This document shows, in pieces, positions 1-8,455 of a DNA stretch of 64,000 nt; position 1 is the first letter of the stretch; every line of letters begins with the position of its first letter. Source of the stretch: Streptomyces sp. NBC_00341 (GTDB taxonomy: Bacteria > Actinomycetota > Actinomycetes > Streptomycetales > Streptomycetaceae); NCBI RefSeq assembly GCF_041435055.1, contig NZ_CP108003.1:191798-255797 (forward strand). Reading direction: 5' to 3'. The notes under the pieces are model-generated. The model was not told where the DNA came from. It did no database searches and saw nothing but the letters and a program-made list of their open reading frames with translations. Position numbers and translations under genes: made by a program.

Positions 1-1
1 C

Positions 2-595
2 GGGGTGCACCCCGACGACACGCTGGCGGAGACGCTGCCGGCCCGCCCCGTGGGCCGGTACGCGCAGACCAAGCTCGCCGCCACCCGGATCGTCACCCGG
101 GCCGCCGCCGAGGGACGGGTGAGCGCGACCGTGCTGCGCATCCCCGTCGCGCTCGGCCCGTTCATCCCGGCGGAGAGCCTGCTCGGCGGGCTCGCCCGGC
201 AGCTCGCCGCGCACCCCGCCGAGTTGCGGCTGCCGCCGCTGGACGGCGTACGGCGGGACCTCATCGATGTCCGGGACGTCGCCGACGCCGTTCTGTGTGC
301 GGCGCGGGCTCCCCGGCTGCCCCCCGTCGTCAACATCGGCTCGGGCCGTCTCGTCCCGCTGGCCGACACGGTGGACGCGCTGATCCGGATCGCCGGAACG
401 GGCGCGAAGGCACCGGCGATCGTGCGCGGCCCGGCACCCGCCGGGCGCCGCGACGCCGGCGCCGGGGACCGGCCCCTGGACATCGGCCTGGCACGGCGGG
501 AGTTCGGCTGGGCCCCCGCCCGCACCGTGACGGACGCGCTGCACGCCCTGTGGGGCAGCACCCGCGTCCCCCACACCTCACAGCACCACACCTGA
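2..595 (+). CDS. NAD(P)-dependent sugar epimerase/reductase (SDR), 5' end cut off by the window
   Basis: C-terminal 197 residues of an extended SDR; the frame is open at the left edge, so the start and the N-terminal Rossmann glycine motif lie outside. The visible catalytic signature is Y-A-Q-T-K (YxxxK) in GRYAQTKLAA, followed by the substrate-binding half (LRIPVALGPF, RDLIDVRDVADAV, VNIGSGRLVPL). This is the usual layout of NDP-hexose 4-ketoreductases and epimerases of deoxysugar pathways. It is 27 bp upstream of the 3-dehydratase gene on the same strand, which supports a role in the same deoxysugar route, most simply as a 4-ketoreductase. The exact step cannot be told from a partial sequence. 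Confidence 0.8.
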   Translation, partial: GVHPDDTLAETLPARPVGRYAQTKLAATRIVTRAAAEGRVSATVLRIPVALGPFIPAESLLGGLARQLAAHPAELRLPPLDGVRRDLIDVRDVADAVLCAARAPRLPPVVNIGSGRLVPLADTVDALIRIAGTGAKAPAIVRGPAPAGRRDAGAGDRPLDIGLARREFGWAPARTVTDALHALWGSTRVPHTSQHHT

Positions 596-622
596 CCACC
601 GCAGCGGACGAAGAGGGCTTCC

Positions 623-1933
623 ATGACTGACACCGATGTGCAGTCCATCATCGAACTGACCCGCAAGTACCACCGGGAACAGGAGGCTTCCGGGACGGAG
701 TTCGTCCCAGGAGTCACCCCGATCCTGCCGGCCGGCGCGGTCCTCGACGAGGACGACCGCGCCGCGCTGGTGGAACACGCGCTGCAGCTGCGCATCGCCT
801 CCGGCGCCACCGCGCTGCGCTTCGAGCGGAAGTTCGCCAAGACGATCGGTGTCCGCAAGGCTCACCTGACCAACTCCGGCTCGTCCGCCAACCTGCTGGC
901 GCTCGCCTCGCTCACCGTGCCGGAGCTGGAGGACCACCGGCTGCGCCCCGGCGACGAGGTGATCACCGTCGCCGCGGGCTGGCCCACCACCGTCAACCCC
1001 ATCGTCCAGTGCGGTCTGGTGCCGGTCTTCGTCGACGTGGACCTCGCCACGTACAACACAACGGTGGAACGGGTCGAGGCGGCGATAGGCCCGCGCACCA
1101 AGGCCATCATGATGGCCCACACGCTCGGCAACCCCTTCCAGGCCACCGAGATAGCGCAACTGGCCAAGGATCGCGGGCTGTTCCTCGTCGAGGACAACTG
1201 CGACGCCCTCATGTCGACGTACCAGGGCCGTACCACCGGCACGTTCGGGGACTACTCGACCGTCAGCTTCTACCCGGCCCACCACCTCGCCATGGGCGAG
1301 GGCGGCTGCGTGCTCTCCAACAGTGTGGAGCTGGCCCGGATCACCGAGTCGATGCGGGACTGGGGACGCGACTGCTGGTGCGAGCCGGGCGAGGACAACA
1401 AGTGCCTCAAGCGCTTCACCTACCAGATGGGTGATCTGCCGCTCGGCTACGACCACAAGTACATCTTCTCCCACATCGGCTACAACCTGAAGTCGACCGA
1501 CCTCCAGGCCGCCCTGGGCCTGAGCCAGCTCGGCAAGCTCGACGACTTCACCGCCGCCCGCAAGCGCAACTGGCAGCGGCTGCGCGACGGCCTTGAGGGA
1601 GTGCCCGGCCTGCTGCTGCCCGAGGCCACCCCCGGCAGCGACCCGAGCTGGTTCGCCTTCGTGCTGACCCTGACCGAGGACGCCCCGTTCCGCCGCGCCG
1701 AACTGGTCGACTTCCTCAACGCCCGCCGCATCGGCACCCGGCTGCTGTTCGCCGGCAACCTCGTACGGCACCCCGCCTACCGCGACGTGGAGCACCGGGT
1801 CAGCGGTGGTCTGGCCAACAGCGACATCATCATGGAGCGGACGTTCTGGATCGGCGTCTACCCGGGCATCACCGCCGAGATGACCGACTACATGGTCGCC
1901 TCCATCCGGGAGTTCGTCGCCAAGCACCGCTGA
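623..1933 (+). CDS. NDP-4-keto-6-deoxyhexose 3-dehydratase (SpnQ/UrdQ/E1 family)
   Basis: 436 residues, PMP-dependent fold-type I aminotransferase relative that removes the C-3 hydroxyl of an NDP-4-keto-(2,)6-(di)deoxyhexose. The usual PLP lysine is replaced by histidine: in SFYPAHHLAMGEGG the first of the two His is residue 220, the catalytic position known for E1. Cys251, Cys253 and Cys261 (GRDCWCEPGEDNKC) occupy the [2Fe-2S] ligand positions of E1/SpnQ, so the enzyme is a true dehydratase and not an aminotransferase. ATG is the most upstream start. Together with the 3-ketoreductase gene downstream it points to 2,3,6-trideoxy or 3,6-dideoxy sugar chemistry. The reductase partner that recycles the cluster is not in the window. 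Confidence 0.93.
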   Translation: MTDTDVQSIIELTRKYHREQEASGTEFVPGVTPILPAGAVLDEDDRAALVEHALQLRIASGATALRFERKFAKTIGVRKAHLTNSGSSANLLALASLTVPELEDHRLRPGDEVITVAAGWPTTVNPIVQCGLVPVFVDVDLATYNTTVERVEAAIGPRTKAIMMAHTLGNPFQATEIAQLAKDRGLFLVEDNCDALMSTYQGRTTGTFGDYSTVSFYPAHHLAMGEGGCVLSNSVELARITESMRDWGRDCWCEPGEDNKCLKRFTYQMGDLPLGYDHKYIFSHIGYNLKSTDLQAALGLSQLGKLDDFTAARKRNWQRLRDGLEGVPGLLLPEATPGSDPSWFAFVLTLTEDAPFRRAELVDFLNARRIGTRLLFAGNLVRHPAYRDVEHRVSGGLANSDIIMERTFWIGVYPGITAEMTDYMVASIREFVAKHR

Positions 1934-1942
1934 GCGCCGCCG

Positions 1943-2016
1943 GCCGGGCCCGCCCCGGGCCCGGCGCGATCTGACAGACACGGGATCTGGTGGGGCCGGC
2001 TGCCGCGGCCGGCCCC
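1943..2016 (+). terminator. Two GC-rich hairpins between the 3-dehydratase and 3-ketoreductase genes
   Basis: Ten bases after the 3-dehydratase stop is a hairpin with 10-bp perfect arms and a 3-nt loop (1943-1952 with 1956-1965). A second, with 9-bp arms and a 7-nt loop, spans 1992-2016. Neither has a T-run, as is common in Streptomyces. They could attenuate read-through into the next gene. No other coding capacity is seen in the 170-bp gap. Confidence 0.55.
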
Positions 2017-2104
2017 TGGACTTCAGCGGCGAGGGACACCATGCAGCCAATGCCACCCACCTCTCCGACCGCCCCCGCACCGGGCACAGAACGCGGGGGA
2101 CGCC

Positions 2105-3145
2105 GTGTCTGACACCGAACGGACGGGCATCGCGATCCTGGGCGCCGCCGACATCGCCTGGCGCCGCACCGCCCCGGCCCTGCTGCGCTGCCCCGCTCTG
2201 CGCGTGGTGGCCGTGGCCAGCCGTACCCCCGACAAGGCGCGCGCCTTTGCCGACCGCTTCGGCATCGAGGCCGTGACCGGCTACCAGCGGCTCCTCGAAC
2301 GCGAGGACATCCAGGCCGTCTACATCCCGCTGCCGAACGCCCTGCACGAGCAGTGGGCGGACGCGGCCCTGCGGGCCGGCAAGCACGTCCTGGTGGAGAA
2401 GTCGCTCACCGCGAGCACGGCGGCCGCCGCCGGCCTGGCCCGGACGGCCCGTGAGCGCGGCCTGGCCTTCATGGAGAACTTCGCCTTCCTCCACCACACC
2501 CAGCACGACCGGGTCCGCGAGCTGGTCGCGGAGGGCGCCATCGGCACGCCCCGGGTCCTCACCGCCTCCTTCGGCATCCCGCGCACCGACGGGGAGCTCA
2601 TCCGCTACAGCAGGGAACTGGCCGGCGGAGCGCTCCGGGAGACCGGCTGCTACCCGATCCGCGCCGCCCGGCTCTTCCTCGGCACCGACATCGAGGTCGT
2701 CGGCGCCCGGCTCCGGTACGAGGAGGACGGCGGCTGCGACATGGCCGGATCGGTACTGCTCGCCGACGGCGCGGGCGTCACCGCCCAGTGCGACTTCGGC
2801 CTGGACCACGCCTACCGCAACACGTACGCGCTGTGGGGCAGCGAGGGCCGCATCGAGGTGGACTGGGCGTTCACCCCGCCCCCCGACACCCGGCCGCTGC
2901 TGCGGCTGCGCCGGGGGGACCACGCCGAGGAGTGGACCCTGCCGGCCGCCGACCAGTTCCTCCGCGCGGTCTCCGCCTTCGCGCGGGCCTGCGCCGACCC
3001 GGCCGCCCACACCTCGCACGCCGACGACGCCGTCCGCCAGGCCTCGCTGATCGAGTCGGTCCTCGAACTGTCCGGCGCCCCCGAAGACCCCGCCCGCGAC
3101 CGGCTCGGACGGGCCGGGGCAAGGAGCGCGCATGTCCCCGGCTGA
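2105..3145 (+). CDS. NDP-hexose 3-ketoreductase (Gfo/Idh/MocA family)
   Basis: 346 residues. The N-terminal Rossmann fold starts IAILGAADIAWRR, and the family signature VLVEKSL lies near residue 97, with the conserved lysine of the EK[PS] motif. The C-terminal substrate domain contains GGALRETGCYPIRAARLFLG. Family members in deoxysugar routes (KijD10, SpnN, UrdT types) reduce the 3-keto group left by 2,3-dehydration. GTG at 2105 is chosen because GGGGGA lies 5 bases upstream and an ATG at 2041 runs into a stop. The 3' end overlaps the next glycosyltransferase by 14 bases, so the two are probably co-translated. Confidence 0.85.
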   Translation: MSDTERTGIAILGAADIAWRRTAPALLRCPALRVVAVASRTPDKARAFADRFGIEAVTGYQRLLEREDIQAVYIPLPNALHEQWADAALRAGKHVLVEKSLTASTAAAAGLARTARERGLAFMENFAFLHHTQHDRVRELVAEGAIGTPRVLTASFGIPRTDGELIRYSRELAGGALRETGCYPIRAARLFLGTDIEVVGARLRYEEDGGCDMAGSVLLADGAGVTAQCDFGLDHAYRNTYALWGSEGRIEVDWAFTPPPDTRPLLRLRRGDHAEEWTLPAADQFLRAVSAFARACADPAAHTSHADDAVRQASLIESVLELSGAPEDPARDRLGRAGARSAHVPG

Positions 3146-4391
3146 CCTCCCCGCCCCGGCTGCCGCCGACACCCCGGCGCAGCCCGGAAAGCACGTGCTG
3201 TGGCTGGGGTTTCCCTCCTACGGGCACATCAAGGCGAGCCTCGGCGTCGTCGAGGAGCTGCTGCGGCGCGGCCACCGCGTCACCTACGTGATAGCCGACC
3301 GGTTCGCCGCCGCCGTCGGGACCACCGGCGCGCGCGTCGTGTCCTACGCCTCAACGTTCCCGGAGACGATCACGGGCAACGAGACCGCGACGGCGATGCT
3401 GCTGGCCTTCCTGGAGGAGAGCTTCGCGCCCCTGGAGGCAACCCTGGCGGCGGTCGCCGCCGACCCGCCGCAGCTGGTCGTGCACGACGTGCTCGCCTCT
3501 GACACCGCCACCGCCGTGAGCAGGCTGTACCGGACACCCACCGTGCGGGTCTACGCCGGCTTCGGCACCAACGAGCACGTCCCGCAGAACGGCACCGAGG
3601 CGGATCCCGCGCACACCCCGGTGGACCCGGACGATCCCCGGCTGCGCGACCTGGCCGCCGCACTGACCGCCCGGGTCGAGGCGGCCGGCGTCGCCGCCCT
3701 GTTCGCCGACGGGCGGACGGGCGGTGACGAGCCCGCCGTCAGCCTGTCCTTCGTCGTGCGGGAGTTCCAGACCAAGGGGGAGACCTTCGGCGACGACTAC
3801 CTGTTCGCCGGGCCCTGCCTGCGCGCGGTGGACTTCGCGGGAGCGTGGGAGCCCCCGCCCGGCGACCCACCCGTGCTGCTGGTCTCGCTCGGTACCTCCG
3901 CCAACCGCCACCCCGGATTCTTCCGGCACTGCGCCGAGGCCTTCACCGGCACCCCCTGGCACATCGTGATGACCCTCGGCCGCGACGCCGACCCGGCGGA
4001 GCTCGGGACGCTGCCGCCCAATGTCGAGGTCCGGTCGTGGCTCCCGCACCTGACCGTGCTCGGGCATGCCGCCGCGTTCGTCTGCCAGGGCGGCACCGGC
4101 AGCCTGATGGAGGCGTTCCACCAGGGCGTCCCGGTGGTGGTCGTACCGCAGCAGCAGGACCAGTGGGCGACCGCGCGACAGGTCGTCGACCTGGGCCTGG
4201 GCCGGTCGATCAGCCCCGGCGACCTCGATGCCGAGACCCTGCGCACCGCCGTCGAGGCCATCGCGGACGACGCCGGGATGCGGCACCGGGTGAGAGAGCT
4301 GAGCCGGCGGGTGCGCACCGCCCCCGGGGCCACCGCGGCCGCCGACCGCCTGGAAGCCGTCATGGCGGACCGCGCCGCCGCACTGAGCTGA
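3132..4391 (+). CDS. Family-1 (GT-B, MGT-type) glycosyltransferase 1
   Basis: 419 residues, with the GT-B fold of macrolide/antibiotic glycosyltransferases. The acceptor-side catalytic His is in GFPSYGHIKASL; the donor domain has LLVSLGTS and, near the C-terminus, FVCQGGTGSLMEAFHQG. In most relatives the donor motif reads H-x-G-x-x-S; here the His is replaced by Gln. The start has a good AAGGAG site. Together with the preceding sugar genes it is the likely transferase for the deoxysugar made in this cluster; the acceptor is unknown. Two other MGT genes in the window (6186-7397 and 22330-23526) suggest three sugar transfers, or some non-productive or chaperone-like copies. Confidence 0.88.
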   Translation: MSPADLPAPAAADTPAQPGKHVLWLGFPSYGHIKASLGVVEELLRRGHRVTYVIADRFAAAVGTTGARVVSYASTFPETITGNETATAMLLAFLEESFAPLEATLAAVAADPPQLVVHDVLASDTATAVSRLYRTPTVRVYAGFGTNEHVPQNGTEADPAHTPVDPDDPRLRDLAAALTARVEAAGVAALFADGRTGGDEPAVSLSFVVREFQTKGETFGDDYLFAGPCLRAVDFAGAWEPPPGDPPVLLVSLGTSANRHPGFFRHCAEAFTGTPWHIVMTLGRDADPAELGTLPPNVEVRSWLPHLTVLGHAAAFVCQGGTGSLMEAFHQGVPVVVVPQQQDQWATARQVVDLGLGRSISPGDLDAETLRTAVEAIADDAGMRHRVRELSRRVRTAPGATAAADRLEAVMADRAAALS

Positions 4392-4397
4392 CGCCGC

Positions 4398-4444
4398 GGC
4401 GGGAGCGGCCCCTCGGGCACTGGAGCCCCGGGGCCGCTCCCGCC
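4398..4444. terminator. Bidirectional terminator between convergent genes
   Basis: A perfect 15-bp inverted repeat (GGCGGGAGCGGCCCC at 4398-4412 with its complement at 4430-4444, 17-nt loop) fills the gap between the glycosyltransferase stop and the mqnD-like stop. Confidence 0.85.
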
Positions 4445-4445
4445 G

Positions 4446-5318
4446 TCACCGCGCCGAGCCCGCCGAGCCCGCCGGGTCCAGCGCGTCCGGCGGGAACGCG
4501 GGCACGGCCCCCGCCCGCACGGCGTGGTCCAGCAGGGTACGGACCGCCGCGAGACCGTCCGCGCCGAGATCCTCGGTGTACTCGTTGACGTACAACTCGA
4601 TGTGCTGCTTCTGCACTTCGGGCGCGAGCTCCTGCGCGTGCGCCCGCACATGGTCCCGCGACGCCTCGGGATCGGCCCACGCGTGCCGCACGGAGGCGCG
4701 GACGGCCTCGGCGATGCCCGCGAGCCGCTCGGGGCCCAGATCGCGCCGGGCGACGATCGCACCGAGCGGGATGGGGAGCCCGGTCCGTTCCTCCCAGGCC
4801 TCGCCCAGGTCGACCAAGCGGTGCAGACCGTACTCGTGGAAGGTGAACCGGGCCTCGTGGATCACCAGGCCCGCGTCCACCTCGCCGTCCCTGACGGCCG
4901 GCATGATCCGGTCGAACGGCATCACCACCGTGCGGATCTCCTGGCCCGGCAGCGCCTGCCGGGCCCACAGCCGCAACAGCAGGTAGGCCGTGGAGCGTTC
5001 GGTGGGGATCGCCACGACCCGCCCGCCCAGATCTGCGGGCTCGCAGGCGGTACGGGTGAGCAGCAGCGGTCCGCAGCCGCGGCCGAGCGCGCCGCCGCAG
5101 GGCAGCAGCGCGTACCGGTCCAGGACGTACGGCAGCGCCCCGTACGAGATCTTCAGCACGTCCAGCTCGCCGCGCGCGGCCATCGTGTTGGTGACGTCGA
5201 TGTCCGCGATGGTGACCGAGGGGGACGGCACCCCCGGCAGCAGCCCGGCCGTCCACGCGTGGAAGACGAACGTGTCGTTGGGGCACGGCGAATAGGCGAG
5301 GTCCAGGGAGCTTGCCAT
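4446..5318 (-). CDS. mqnD: 1,4-dihydroxy-6-naphthoate synthase-like protein (MqnD family)
   Basis: 290 residues with the type II periplasmic-binding-protein fold of MqnA/MqnD. The N-terminal LAYSPCPNDTFVFHA and the interior LKISYGALPYVL and AGLVIHEARFTFHEYGL are MqnD signatures. In primary metabolism MqnD cleaves cyclic dehypoxanthine futalosine to 1,4-dihydroxy-6-naphthoate in menaquinone synthesis. Streptomyces normally carry that gene in a housekeeping mqn cluster. Here it sits among tailoring genes with no other mqn genes, which suggests a paralogue supplying a naphthoate or related aryl acid. It has an AGGAG ribosome-binding site and follows the methyltransferase by 28 bp, so the pair is probably an operon. 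A diverged catalytic role cannot be excluded. Confidence 0.85.
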   Translation of the reverse strand: MASSLDLAYSPCPNDTFVFHAWTAGLLPGVPSPSVTIADIDVTNTMAARGELDVLKISYGALPYVLDRYALLPCGGALGRGCGPLLLTRTACEPADLGGRVVAIPTERSTAYLLLRLWARQALPGQEIRTVVMPFDRIMPAVRDGEVDAGLVIHEARFTFHEYGLHRLVDLGEAWEERTGLPIPLGAIVARRDLGPERLAGIAEAVRASVRHAWADPEASRDHVRAHAQELAPEVQKQHIELYVNEYTEDLGADGLAAVRTLLDHAVRAGAVPAFPPDALDPAGSAGSAR

Positions 5319-5346
5319 GACACTCCTGTCTCTTTCCGCGGAGCGG

Positions 5347-5991
5347 CTATCGGGTCAGGTCCCAGAGCCCGAGGTACTTGTTGGGCGAGTTCTCGGGGAT
5401 GAGGTCCAGCGGCTGCCCGAGGCCGAAGGGCGGCAGCGACAGATCGAGTTTCGCGTGCCGCAGACTCGGCTCCGCGATCCGCTCGGAGTTGGTGAACGCG
5501 TCCTGCTCCATCGTGGGATCGCTGGTGTAGCTCGTGGTGAGCAGGTACCGGCAGGAGCTGCGGAACCGCTCCAGGGCGGGCAGGACCATGCTGTTCGGCA
5601 GATGGATGAACACGTCGCGGCAGACCAGCAGATCGGCCGTCCGCAGCACGGTGGCCGTGATGTCGACGACCTCCAGCCGGTAGCCGCGCTCCCTCAGCTC
5701 GGGCCAGGTGGCCCGCTCGTGGACGTCGTAGCCCCGGTAGTCGACGCCGTCGAGGTCCATCGTGCTCATCCAGGCCAGATCACCGCAGCCGGCGTCGTTG
5801 AGCGTCTTCACGTCGTACGTCTCGATGATGTTCATGAGCCCCTTGCGGACCAGCTGGGTGTGCGGCTCACTGGAGCCCCACCCGCAGACCGTGTCGGGGG
5901 CCTGGTCCGGCCATCCTCGTGAGAAGACGTTCAGGCTGGGGTTGTACTGGTGGAGCTCCCGTGCATCAGCGCGACCTAGTTGGTTGATCAC
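5347..5991 (-). CDS. Class I SAM-dependent methyltransferase
   Basis: 214 residues from GTG at 5991; a longer frame to 6060 is possible but begins in GC-rich non-coding sequence. The SAM-binding motif I is LNDAGCGDLAWM, followed by acidic motif II in YRGYDVHE and LLVCRDVFIHLPN as motif IV. Substrate unknown; the small size and position upstream of the mqnD-like gene suggest O- or C-methylation of an aryl acid or sugar. Its promoter would lie in the 5992-6185 gap shared with the divergent glycosyltransferase 2. Confidence 0.75.
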   Translation of the reverse strand: MINQLGRADARELHQYNPSLNVFSRGWPDQAPDTVCGWGSSEPHTQLVRKGLMNIIETYDVKTLNDAGCGDLAWMSTMDLDGVDYRGYDVHERATWPELRERGYRLEVVDITATVLRTADLLVCRDVFIHLPNSMVLPALERFRSSCRYLLTTSYTSDPTMEQDAFTNSERIAEPSLRHAKLDLSLPPFGLGQPLDLIPENSPNKYLGLWDLTR

Positions 5992-6185
5992 GGCATCTCG
6001 CTCTCTTCGGGAACGGGTCGTCGGCCCCCACGGGAGCACGGGTCCCGTGCGCCGAACCACACCGAGCGCCGGACACCAGGTGTTCTCCCGAACTCCGTGG
6101 CGAGCTGCAGCAACGGACTGGTGAATCGACCAGTGTTGGGCCGGTGCGGTGAGCCTTTGGCGCCGTCGCTGGCAAGCTGCTGCTC

Positions 6186-7397
6186 ATGTCGGCGTACCAC
6201 GTGGCGTTTCTGCCGTTTCCCGCGTTCGGACACATCAACACGACGCTGCCCGTCGTCACGGAGCTCGTACGCCGTGGCCACCGGGTGACCTTCGCGACCA
6301 ACGCACGCTTCGCCCCCCTGGCGGCCGAGGCCGGCGCGACGGTGGTGGAGTACGAGTCCTGGCTCGCCTCGCGCAAGCTGCCCGACCGGGTGGACGCGGA
6401 CTACATGGTGCGCGAGCCGGTCCGCTCGATCGACGAGGCCATCGCCACCGTTCCGGTCTACGAGGCCGGATTCGGCGACGACATACCGGATGTGCTGCTG
6501 TACGACGTCAGCACCTTCGCCGCCGGCCGGGTGCTGGCCCGCAAATGGCAGCGGCCCGCGATCGAGCTGTTCGCGACGTTCGCCTCCAACGAGCACTACT
6601 CACTGACGCAGCAGATCGGTGCGCTGTACGCGGACGAGATCGACCGGGAGCACCCCGCGCTCATCGACTTCTTCGTGAAGCAGGGAAAGCTGCTGAGCGA
6701 CCACGGCCTCGCCGACGTCACGCTGGAGGAGTTCAACGCGGCGGCCGACGACGCGAACCTGGTGTTCCTGCCGAGGCCGTTCCAGCCGGCCGAGGAGACG
6801 TTCGACGAGCGGTTCGCCTTCGTCGGCGCGTGCCTGGGCGACCGGCCCGAGGACGCCCTCTGGAAGCCGCCGGGCGACGGCCGCCCGCTGCTGCTGGTGT
6901 CGATGGGCAGCTTCAGCTTCGACCACCAGAAGGACTCGCTGCGTACCTGGGTGGACGCCTTCGCGGACAGCGAGTGGCAGGTGATCGTCTCGGCGGGCGC
7001 GCTGGCCGACAGCGAGGACCTGCCGACGGTGCCGGACAACGTCCAGCTGCACCGCTGGGTGCCGCAGCTGGCGGTACTGGAGCACGCGGACGCGTTCGTG
7101 TCGCACGCCGGGATGAACAGCGTGATGGAGGCGATGTACTTCGGAACGCCCGTGGTCGCGGTGCCGCACATGCCCGAGCAGCGGCTCGTCGCGGACCGGC
7201 TCCAGGAGCTCGGTCTCGGCGTGCACGTGCCGCAGGCCGAGGCGAGCGGCGAGCGGGTGCGCGCCGAGGTGGACCGCATCGTCAAGGACGGGCGGACACG
7301 CGCCCGGGTCGATGCGCTGAGTGGTGCGATGCGTTCGGCCGACGGCCCGGTGCTCGCCGCGGACTACGTCGAGAAGGTGGCCGCGCGCGGGTGCTGA
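6186..7397 (+). CDS. Family-1 (GT-B, MGT-type) glycosyltransferase 2
   Basis: 403 residues. The catalytic His lies in LPFPAFGHINTTL and the donor domain has LLVSMGSFSF. Its donor motif, FVSHAGMNSVMEAMYFG, keeps the canonical histidine, unlike the other two glycosyltransferases of the window, so this copy is the safest to call catalytically standard. It starts the rightward strand of a divergent pair and ends before a strong terminator. Confidence 0.88.
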   Translation: MSAYHVAFLPFPAFGHINTTLPVVTELVRRGHRVTFATNARFAPLAAEAGATVVEYESWLASRKLPDRVDADYMVREPVRSIDEAIATVPVYEAGFGDDIPDVLLYDVSTFAAGRVLARKWQRPAIELFATFASNEHYSLTQQIGALYADEIDREHPALIDFFVKQGKLLSDHGLADVTLEEFNAAADDANLVFLPRPFQPAEETFDERFAFVGACLGDRPEDALWKPPGDGRPLLLVSMGSFSFDHQKDSLRTWVDAFADSEWQVIVSAGALADSEDLPTVPDNVQLHRWVPQLAVLEHADAFVSHAGMNSVMEAMYFGTPVVAVPHMPEQRLVADRLQELGLGVHVPQAEASGERVRAEVDRIVKDGRTRARVDALSGAMRSADGPVLAADYVEKVAARGC

Positions 7398-7419
7398 CCG
7401 GCGCGGACCACCCCTGGCC

Positions 7420-7455
7420 CCGGGGCGCCGGCCTGCGTGCGGGGCGGCGCCCCGG
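7420..7455. terminator. Terminator between convergent glycosyltransferase 2 and PAS-LuxR genes
   Basis: 11-bp perfect inverted repeat, CCGGGGCGCCG (7420-7430) with its complement at 7445-7455, loop 14 nt. Confidence 0.8.
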
Positions 7456-7468
7456 CGGGGTGCCCGGG

Positions 7469-8299
7469 TCAGGCGCTGCAGTCCGGCCGCAGGCCCCGGG
7501 TGCGTTCTGCCCCCTGGCGGTCGGGGCGGATGTACTCGGGCAGGATCCGGGGCGGCCAGCACCCGATGCTGAACATGCCCATCGAGTAGGCCTTCGCCGC
7601 GAGCGCCGTGCGGTTGGGCACCTTGAACTGCCGCAGCAGGATGCTCACGTGGTACTCGACGCCCTGGCGGCTGAGGAAGAGCTTGGCCGCCAGGCGCACG
7701 GTCGGGTCGCCCGCCGCGACGCCCTCCAGGACCTTCGCGGTGAGGGCCGTCAGCTTCCGCTGCGAGCCGACGAGTTCCTGCCGGTCGTCGGCCGTCTCCT
7801 GCGGCGTGAACTGCGCCATGATCATCTTGACCCGGCCGCTGTCGTCCTTCACCGGGAACGCGGTGAGCTTCCCGGAGACCGCGGTGTCGTGGAACCACAT
7901 GGCGATGGACCGGCTGACGACGGGGGCGTGGTGCTCCTGGACCAGCCGGCCGAACTGGCGCAGTACGTACTGGCGCACGCTCGGGTGCAGGAACTCGGCG
8001 AAACTGCGCTCACGGATCTCGTCGGGATAGCGGCCGCACTGCGTACTGAACGCGTTGTTGACCGACCGTACGCGCAGGGTCGGATCAAGGATCGCCAGGC
8101 CGACTCCCGAACGTTCGAACATGGAGAGGACCACGGCGCTGTACTCGTCGCTCCGGATCTCCGCGGTGAACAAGGACGATTCGGCGTCGCGTGGTTCGTC
8201 GACTGCCTGAGACGGTCTTCGCGCAGTGGTGGAAACCACCCCGGCCGGCTGCGGAAATTCGCTCCTGGTGCTGGTTTCTGCATGGAACATGTGCGCCAC
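7469..8299 (-). CDS. PAS-LuxR pathway-specific transcriptional regulator
   Basis: 276 residues from GTG 8299; ATG 8290 is an equally plausible start (GGGGAAGG upstream). A PAS domain covers about residues 50-150 (FERSGVGLAILDPTLRV, NNAFSTQCGRYPDEI). The C-terminal LuxR-type helix-turn-helix covers about 185-240 (LTALTAKVLEGVAAGDPT, QGVEYHVSILLRQF). The family is known from polyene clusters (PimM) and related pathways and activates by binding a 16-bp operator over the -35 region. Sequences resembling that operator occur upstream of the adenylating enzyme/PKS genes (13083), between the dikinase operon and the P450 (36980), and between the acyltransferase and esterase (40746). It is the only cluster-situated activator visible. 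Confidence 0.85.
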   Translation of the reverse strand: MAHMFHAETSTRSEFPQPAGVVSTTARRPSQAVDEPRDAESSLFTAEIRSDEYSAVVLSMFERSGVGLAILDPTLRVRSVNNAFSTQCGRYPDEIRERSFAEFLHPSVRQYVLRQFGRLVQEHHAPVVSRSIAMWFHDTAVSGKLTAFPVKDDSGRVKMIMAQFTPQETADDRQELVGSQRKLTALTAKVLEGVAAGDPTVRLAAKLFLSRQGVEYHVSILLRQFKVPNRTALAAKAYSMGMFSIGCWPPRILPEYIRPDRQGAERTRGLRPDCSA

Positions 8300-8455
8300 A
8301 CCTTCCCCGATTTTGTGTGTATCGGCGGGCGCTCAGCAGCCTAGGAGTTCATGGCCGGATCTCGCTGCAGTCCTGGTAGTGCGCGACTAGCGCAACGCTC
8401 AGGAAGGCGTGGATCATGGACCTCCGGATCACTCCGGGGATCGGCGACCCGATCG

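Noticed and set aside
623..1933. Sugar aminotransferase
   Set aside because: The PLP lysine is replaced by His220 and iron-sulfur cysteines are present, which marks a 3-dehydratase.
578..3172. 864-codon minus-strand frame across the deoxysugar genes
   Set aside because: Low-complexity Gly/Val/Arg-rich shadow opposite two clearly recognisable enzymes.
8330..8360. PAS-LuxR box upstream of the regulator itself
   Set aside because: Only the CTAGG half-site is present; the other half does not match.
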